Part shown: positions 57,813 through 64,000 of the stretch, in pieces
How positions within the stretch are numbered: the stretch's first letter is position 1
How the letters are laid out: each line of letters starts with the position of its first letter
DNA from: Circinella minor
Taxonomy: Eukaryota; Mucoromycota; Mucoromycetes; Mucorales; Lichtheimiaceae
Direction: 5' to 3'
Length of the DNA stretch: 64,000 bases
Assembly: GCA_016758965.1 (NCBI GenBank)
Contig: JAEPRB010000040.1
Span: 161,621-225,620 of the forward strand
Translations under genes and position numbers: made by a program
Notes under the pieces: model-generated
The model's database searches: none
Told to the model about the DNA's origin: nothing
What the model saw: the letters and a program-made list of their open reading frames with translations, nothing else

Positions 57813-60281
57813 AGATAGATATAAAGTGCTGTGATGATTTCACATGATTTGTTTCTCATACTTGAATAATAGCCAGACTAGGCTCAGATTTGTAAACAGA
57901 TCATCATTAACTTGTCATCAGGCTGTACGTAACAATGAATAAGTAATGTTGAATACATATAAGAAGAAGCGATACACGATTAAGGAGCAAAAAAGCTACC
58001 TGATTATTGCTCTTTTTTTTTTTTTTCTAGGAAATATACACATTAAGTGTGAGTTCGCGTGATGGTGTTTTTTTTTTACTTATATTCGGGTGAAATTGTT
58101 TTTTAAATGAGAAGTCTTAGTATCGCGGAGCAAGATTTAAAATACCAACAATTGATCGAGATGGATAGAGAATCATCAATTATCTTGTGTATGTGTATTT
58201 GCGTGGTTACAATTTTTTTTTATCAACTCTGACTTTGGTTATTTCTATTTAATATATGTCAAGGTTGATGTTTCAAATCACCGTGGATCGATCCTTCTCC
58301 GTTTTTCCAAAATATGAATCAACTTGGATGTCTAGCACAAGAGTATTCCATCAAAATAATAGTATACCTAATATATATATCAAGACACTTGGTTTACCTG
58401 GACGTTCATATTTAGAAAATATGACAAGAAAACTCATAATAGTAATTATCTAATTCTGTATTTGCAATAATATTTATTTGCTGTCGCACTTTATTATCTT
58501 GGATTCGCTCAAGCACGAGATTCTTCGGCTGTAGAAGGAGGGTACGATGACCAAGAATATTGTAAGACTGTTACGTTTAGTTAAAGTGGAAGTGGGTCTG
58601 CTTTAATATGAATATAAGTTTTCAGAAATCTTAACTTTTTATTACATGAGAACTCTCTTTTTAAAGTAATATATATAGTACGTAGTAGCTTTATAGACTA
58701 CCAAATAGAACAATAAAAAACAATTCTTGTTTTTCTAATAAACCCGTATATAATATTCCCAGCATTGTCTTTCAACGCTTGGCAGTGTCACAGTGTGGTG
58801 TTAATAAAGAATCTATAATATTTATGCACTGTCGCCCTGAGTTTTTTTTTAATTAAATGATACGTACAGAACGATATAAAATGACAGCCAATGAATAAGT
58901 CGTTAATCTTCAACATAGTGTCTACGTAATAATGAGTCTAATCGGGAATACATAATGCTAATAACTGGTTTGAGTGAGCGAGGGAACGGATTTATATCAT
59001 AGTAGTTATTTTTTTTTTGGTAGTTAACAAGTTATACGTATAGGTAAGGTAACAGGGCGCTAACAGCAATGGGAGATAGAAAAACTTTTCCAAATAAAAT
59101 CTAAAGTAATAAAAAACAAAACGTCACGATGATTACATGTTAAGTATAATAGATACTAATCAGCTACCTGCAATTTCTTAGTTGGAAGTGGATCGGACCA
59201 TGAAGGTTCTAGTAATGCGATATATCTATTGTTGAAAATTTTATGGAATTAAACTTGATTTGTTATCATGTTTTTTGTGTCACCAGAACCCAGTCAACCC
59301 GCACTAGCTAGAACAATCACCACCGAAAAGCATACATTGTCAGCAACGATCCGGGGATTAGTACAATAAGTCTATTGTTAAGTATGATATCAATATTGGA
59401 AATTTGTTATTTGGTGTATGACAAAAGTTGTTATTTATATATAAAATGTTCTTGGAGTTATATTGTTCAAATTTAGACGAAACAGGTGGATGCAATCTTA
59501 AAACATTTCTATACACTCAATTCAAAAGGCAAGTTGAATTGACGGGGGATGGACAGGATACCATTTTGAAAAGGCTGGATAAATGATATGGTTTTGACAA
59601 GTAGGACTTTGCTAGAAACCCAAAAGTGATAGGAACAACGATGAAAATACGACTTAATGATATTTCTATATTTTGTATGGACGATGGGTGCTGTTGTATC
59701 AATCAAAATAAAACAATATAAAAAAAATTAAAGGAGACAATAATAATAAGTCGTTAACGAGACCCAAAAGAATCAAAATGAACTATTTAGTTTATTGATA
59801 CAAAAATTATATCTAGTCTAATATGGAAATAAATAATCAATTACTTCTAGCCATTCATTATGGTCTATCTTTTATTTTTGCTAGCCAACAGTGAAAAATT
59901 TTGCTACAGTCATATAAATTTTGTTATTCTGCCGACTAATGAAACTGGACCGTCATTGTAATTTTCACTCTTGTCAATCACGAGAAATGGCCCATCTTCA
60001 AAAAAATCCTCAGCGCTTAAATGAAAACAAAAATGTGCCCCACCAACCATTAGGAAAAATCCAGTAATTTACTGTGCGACATTATCGTATTATCAATACG
60101 CAAAAAAAAAAAAAAAAAAAAAAAAAAAATAATCAAGGTGCAAAGTTATAATTCATCATGCGCATAATAATTGTACCCGAAATCATAAGAATTTTCCAAC
60201 ACCAAAATTGAAAAAAAAACGTCGCACCAAGTAAAAAACATCTTCCTGCCAGCGTGACAAGTCCCCCAATCCAAAATTGCA

Positions 60282-60545
60282 CAGTGTATTGCGTTTAGAA
60301 ATATAATTTTTCATGGAAGGATCAGATATGATTTTTCGGTTTGCCAATATAACTTTTTTTCTTTTTATATCGATGAAATTTTTAGACAGTTGATACAATT
60401 TTTGAATGTTTAATATCAATTTTTCAGTGCTTAATAATCATACTGACTAACACAATATTGTACTGGCTATTAATAAATTTCATCGATATAAAAAAAATTG
60501 TATCTGATCCTTCCAAGAATTATATTTTTAAACGCAAAAACACTG
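60282..60545. mobile_element. MITE-like 264-bp hairpin with CAGTG ends
   Basis: The left arm starts CAGTGTATTGCGTTTAGAAA (60282) and contains GGAAGGATCAGATA and ATATCGATGAAATTT. The right arm is its reverse complement, with AAATTTCATCGATAT (60477) and TATCTGATCCTTCC, ending AAACGCAAAAACACTG at 60545. The left arm has ~25 bp extra between the blocks. Each arm is ~75-110 bp and the centre is ~90 bp. There is no coding capacity, and no convincing target duplication. Ends of the CAGTG...CACTG type are common among Tc1- and hAT-related elements. Confidence 0.6.
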
Positions 60546-61412
60546 TATATAAAAAATTAAAAGATGTTCATGGTTCAATTATTTTATTTTGTTATACTGT
60601 ATTTATTCACACATATACACATATAAATACAAAACATATATTATATAGGCCTTTTTTTTTTTTTTTAAAAAAAAAAGACTTATTAAACGAGTCAAAATGA
60701 TAACATCGTGATAGTGAATGATGCTATCTGATTCAAAGTTACACACAATATTTTTTATGACGGAGTCTGATAGATTAACACCAATGATTTTAAAAATAAA
60801 AGTTCATTTTTTACTCCATAACATCATTACCAAAAGTGGGATAGAATGTTCAAATTATTTGAAGTCATAATTATTAAGAGATTATTATTTAATGAATTAT
60901 TATTATTTCAATAAAGTTGGGAGGGGAAGAGAAGCATGCAAAATAAAAAAAAAATTGATTGTAGAAAGTTTTGATAAAAGAATATGAAATGGTTTAAAAA
61001 ATGTCTATGATAAGGAAATTATTATGATATAAAAAAAAGAAAAGAAAAAAAAGTCGGACTAGCCGTCAATTTTTTTTTTCTTATCTATACAATGGAATTA
61101 TATTATATATACAAAAGATATGGGAAAAAAAAATTAAGTTATGATAAAAAAAAAAAAAGACTAATGATAAAAAGAAAGTTGAAATTGATATAAAATGCTT
61201 ATGAAATGTGAATTTGTGTGTATATGTGTTGCATGTGTTAAAAGAGAGAGAGAGAGAGAAAAGAGATAAAAATATGTTTGTTGATATTAATATATACAAA
61301 ATAAGGCGTATATGAAGGATAAGTAAATAAAAAAAAAAGTATTAAAGGTGTTTGGTGATTATCATCGTTGTTACTATTGTTGTTTTTTTGATTATTGAAT
61401 TATTATTATTTT

Positions 61413-61836
61413 TTAAACGACAGTAGGTGCTGCAGTATGTGGACGAAAAGATGAAGATGAAGAAGTAGGTGATGATGAAAAATAATAAGTGTATTGTTCT
61501 TCGTCAGGTGTTTGTGCCAAATAATGTTCCAATTGTGTTAACATATCATTATCGTAAGGAAGTTCTTCGTTTTTCCAACTGCATTTAGAACATTCGTAAC
61601 GTACACGCATATTATTTGCAATTCGTTTATTAAGAACAATTAATTGTTTTTCAGATCGTGTTAATTGTACTGATGCTGTTGCTTTACATTTTGGACAAGG
61701 ATGACTTGCATGTTCAAGTGAGATTTTTTTTCCAGAGTTTCCAACTATATTGTAAATGAAAAAAAGATTATTAGATTATCTATTATATAACAAAGTAAAA
61801 AGTAAATTTTATATACATACCGATAACGAATGTCAT
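61413..61836 (-). CDS. Small zinc-ribbon protein (zinc_ribbon_15-like)
   Basis: Two exons (61821-61836, only 16 nt, and 61413-61744) give 348 nt, 115 aa. MTFVIVGNSGKKISLEHASH is followed by CPKC (CxxC) and, about 30 residues later, ECSKCSW (CxxC), a treble-clef/zinc-ribbon arrangement. The N-terminal layout MTFVIxGxSGKxxxLEHA matches a family of short fungal zinc-ribbon proteins of unknown role. The C-terminal 45 residues are acidic then Ser-rich, probably disordered. The intron is GT-AG. A single-exon start at the internal Met (61610) would lose the first CxxC, so I prefer the spliced model. Confidence 0.8.
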
Positions 61837-63856
61837 GATTTATAATTGAAAGTATATGTATTGGTGGGTTTTAGGATAGCGTAGTAATTGAATATATATA
61901 TATATAAATGTAAGGAAAGGTTTTTTTAAGTGTAAAATAAAGAAAAGAAAAAAAAAAGGAGAAAATGGGAAAAACTTGAAGGTCTTTTTATAATTTTTTT
62001 AATTTGGGGGGAGGGGTGAGGAAGGGGGAAGAAGTGGGCGCATGCGTGTAACTCTAAACATTAATCCACGTTGTTTTCATTGACCGCCCCTAGGTTGTAC
62101 AATTTATTTAATGTTATTATTACCACCCCAAGTTGCTAAGATATAAATGGGTAAACGAAGGAGAAGGAATTAGCTATTCTTGGGTTACTTATGACGTTTA
62201 TTTCATTCCATAAAATTGGAAAAAGTGGCAAAGCAAAGCAAAACATTAAAATAGAAATCCATTCTCCTTTTCCTTTTTTTTTTTTTTTTTATTTATAAAT
62301 ATGCGCAGTAAATAAGTTATATTTTTACTTTAATTTGAACAATTCTATAACGATAGATCTTTTTATTAAAAAAAAAAGAGAGTTTTTATTCTTGAATTCA
62401 CTTATTAAATAAAAATGACCTCAATGGGAGAACTTTTAGAAGTTTCGAAAAAAAAAAAAAAAAATTACTTCCTCCGCCCTTCATTTTAGTACATAAAAAA
62501 AAATAAAACAATTATCAAAGCCGATTGAAGCCCGGAATAAGAATCGCAATGGATTCCTACTGGCTCCGAAATCATTTTTTTTTCAAGCTAAATCGAAGTA
62601 ATTTATAATTATTATTACATATGATTATCTAAAAAAGAAAAAGATGTTGTCATAGTAAGGTTTTTTCTTTTTAACGCGGAGTTGCTTAAAAAAAAAAGAT
62701 GATGAAAGTTTTGAGTCAAAGTATTTCGAAACAATTCTTAATTATAAAACGAAAAATAGGTTACTCGACCAAAAAAAAAAAGAGTCTAGAAAAATAATGA
62801 AAAACCTAAAAAAAAAAAAAAACTGGACTGTTTGATTGTTTTCGCGCTTTAGTGTAGTAAAATAGTAATAGTAATAATAATAAGTAGTACAATCGATTGC
62901 AATGGAAATTTTTATGATAATAATCATATCATAAATAATATGCCGTTATCTCATTCCGAATTATTTTCTCTTCCGTTCCCCTTTTTCATTTTCAGTTTAT
63001 CTTTTTTTTTTCTTTTTTTTATTTTATTTTGTTTTATTCTCTTTTTTTTTTTTTTTGTCATGAAATAAATAAATAAAAAAACGAATGTTAGTTTTTCTTT
63101 TACATGGATTCCTGAGAATTGTTTAGAAGAATCGGCTGAGATCTTTTTATTTTGTGGGGAAATCTTTTTTTTGCCTCTCTTAACCATTTTATTTTTTCGT
63201 ACGACCTTCACACGATTTTTATTAATATCCAAAAAAAAAAAATTAGATTGAACCAGTAGCATTTCTTAAAATGTCTATGACTTATTACTTATTTAAATAT
63301 TTGAGTAGCACTTTTAACTTTACTGCGGGGTTCTTGACAAATATAAAGAAGGGGTGAGAGAGAAAAAGTATAATAATTATAATTTTGCCCATCTAAAAAC
63401 ATGATTGAAAACATATAAAGCTGAGTAAATTGACTTGCTGATCGCTTCTAAATATGAATGTTTTCAGAACATGTAATTTTAGTAAAAAAAAAAAAAATTT
63501 AAACGAACAATCATACATATAAATAATGAAGTAAATTTTTTTTTTCGTATCATAAATATATTATTAATACATTCGTTAAAAAGCAATAGATTCATTTTTT
63601 ATATATAAAAGGAATTAATAATTATAAGGAATGAGATATTTAATACCGCAGTAAAAGATATTTCTCGGAATACAAGGTCCGGGTTAATGGATAAGTCTTT
63701 CTTATTTAATCAAAAAAAAAAGGGGGGGGGGACTTGACTAAATAGAATAATAATAATAGTTAATCATTTCTTTTTTAGTAGAATGGATTATTTCAATATT
63801 GAAGATCTTTTAATTTTCGTGTTTGATTGATATAGTTGTTTATAGAACATGTGTAA
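61837..63856. other. Gene-poor region (2 kb)
   Basis: Poly-A and poly-T rich sequence. The first ~400 bp should be the promoter of the zinc-ribbon gene. The Lys-rich frame at 62951-63262 comes from homopolymers and is not supported as coding. No RNA gene is recognised. Confidence 0.4.
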
Positions 63857-64000
63857 TTAATTGTATGGGAGTAATGAAGTATTATATAAAAAATAATAAG
63901 CATCGGATATATTGATCCAGATATCCGATTGTTCTTCCCATAATGTTTCAAATTGTGTTGGTTTTGGATCTCGTTTATATTTATCAATAGAAACAAATTG
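63857..64000 (-). CDS. 3' end of an unidentified gene, cut by the window edge
   Basis: The minus-strand frame is open from the window edge to TAA at 63857-63859 (47 codons). It reads SIDKYKRDPKPTQFETLWEE, then DIWINISDAYYFLYN, and ends LLPYN. Composition and lack of homopolymer bias are gene-like, in contrast to the flanking AT-rich sequence. Too little is present for a family call. Confidence 0.5.
   Translation of the reverse strand, partial: QFVSIDKYKRDPKPTQFETLWEEQSDIWINISDAYYFLYNTSLLPYN

Larger units (their letters stand above)
55751..61412. other. Large gene-poor region (5.7 kb) with relics and a hairpin element
   Basis: No intact gene is supported. Open fragments at 55791-56012 (+) and 56142-56360 (-) look coding-like but have no domain. 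A short minus-strand relic at 57728-57812 and a 264-bp hairpin at 60282-60545 are listed separately. A 30-nt A run lies near 60101-60129. Frames at 58256-58453 and 59509-59706 are short and unframed. Confidence 0.45.

Noticed and set aside
62951..63262. 103-codon Lys-rich frame
   Set aside because: Driven by A/T homopolymers and reads mostly Lys and Phe; no domain.

Overview
This is a 64-kb stretch of an AT-rich fungal nuclear genome. Genes carry many short spliceosomal introns (mostly 60-150 bp, GT-AG). The gene content (class II aldolase, AreA-like GATA factor, Zim17, GID-complex subunit, TPR/F-box/LRR protein, Baeyer-Villiger-type monooxygenase) and the style of the dispersed gene relics suggest an early-diverging filamentous fungus, most likely Mucoromycota/Mucorales. 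That placement is inference from gene style; no marker here fixes genus or species. I found no tRNA, rRNA or CRISPR.

Layout. 0.9-4.6 kb (+): M3 oligopeptidase with 20 exons, three of them 8, 12 and 17 nt. 6.0-7.3 kb (-): class II fructose-bisphosphate aldolase. 7.4-11.8 kb: gene-poor, one relic. 11.8-13.9 kb (-): malate synthase with a peroxisomal C-terminus. 15.9-17.5 kb (+): inorganic pyrophosphatase. 17.6-20.1 kb: a complete 2.5-kb TA-flanked DNA transposon with perfect 29-bp terminal repeats and a transposase broken by two in-frame TGA codons. 20.5 kb: hexanucleotide microsatellite. 22.95-24.84 kb (+): G-protein alpha subunit. 25.95-31.19 kb: a 5.2-kb nested palindrome, the most unusual structure in the window. 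It has ~0.56-0.59-kb terminal inverted repeats, inner inverted copies of a gene with a PD-(D/E)XK-like signature, and a transposase-like Gln-rich/zinc-knuckle tail. 32.8-35.0 kb (+): TPR/F-box/LRR protein. 38.1-41.1 kb (+): flavin monooxygenase. 41.6-42.7 kb (+): multipass membrane protein. 43.5-45.5 kb (-): AreA-type GATA factor with two zinc fingers. 45.9-47.8 kb (-): Fyv10/Gid9/MAEA-type GID E3 subunit. 49.9-50.5 kb (+): Zim17. 50.6-51.6 kb (-): unrecognised 327-aa protein. 53.7-55.75 kb: transposon debris between two GC-rich direct repeats. 55.8-61.4 kb: gene-poor, with a 264-bp MITE-like hairpin. 61.4-61.8 kb (-): small zinc-ribbon protein. The last 144 bp hold the 3' end of a minus-strand gene.

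The host genes form no operon-like cluster. Several belong to central carbon metabolism or its control (aldolase, malate synthase, pyrophosphatase, GID ligase subunit, AreA-like regulator, G-alpha), but nothing in the sequence shows co-regulation. All exon junctions were derived by hand from splice signals and frame. Spliced lengths are multiples of three for every complete multi-exon gene reported, which supports the models.
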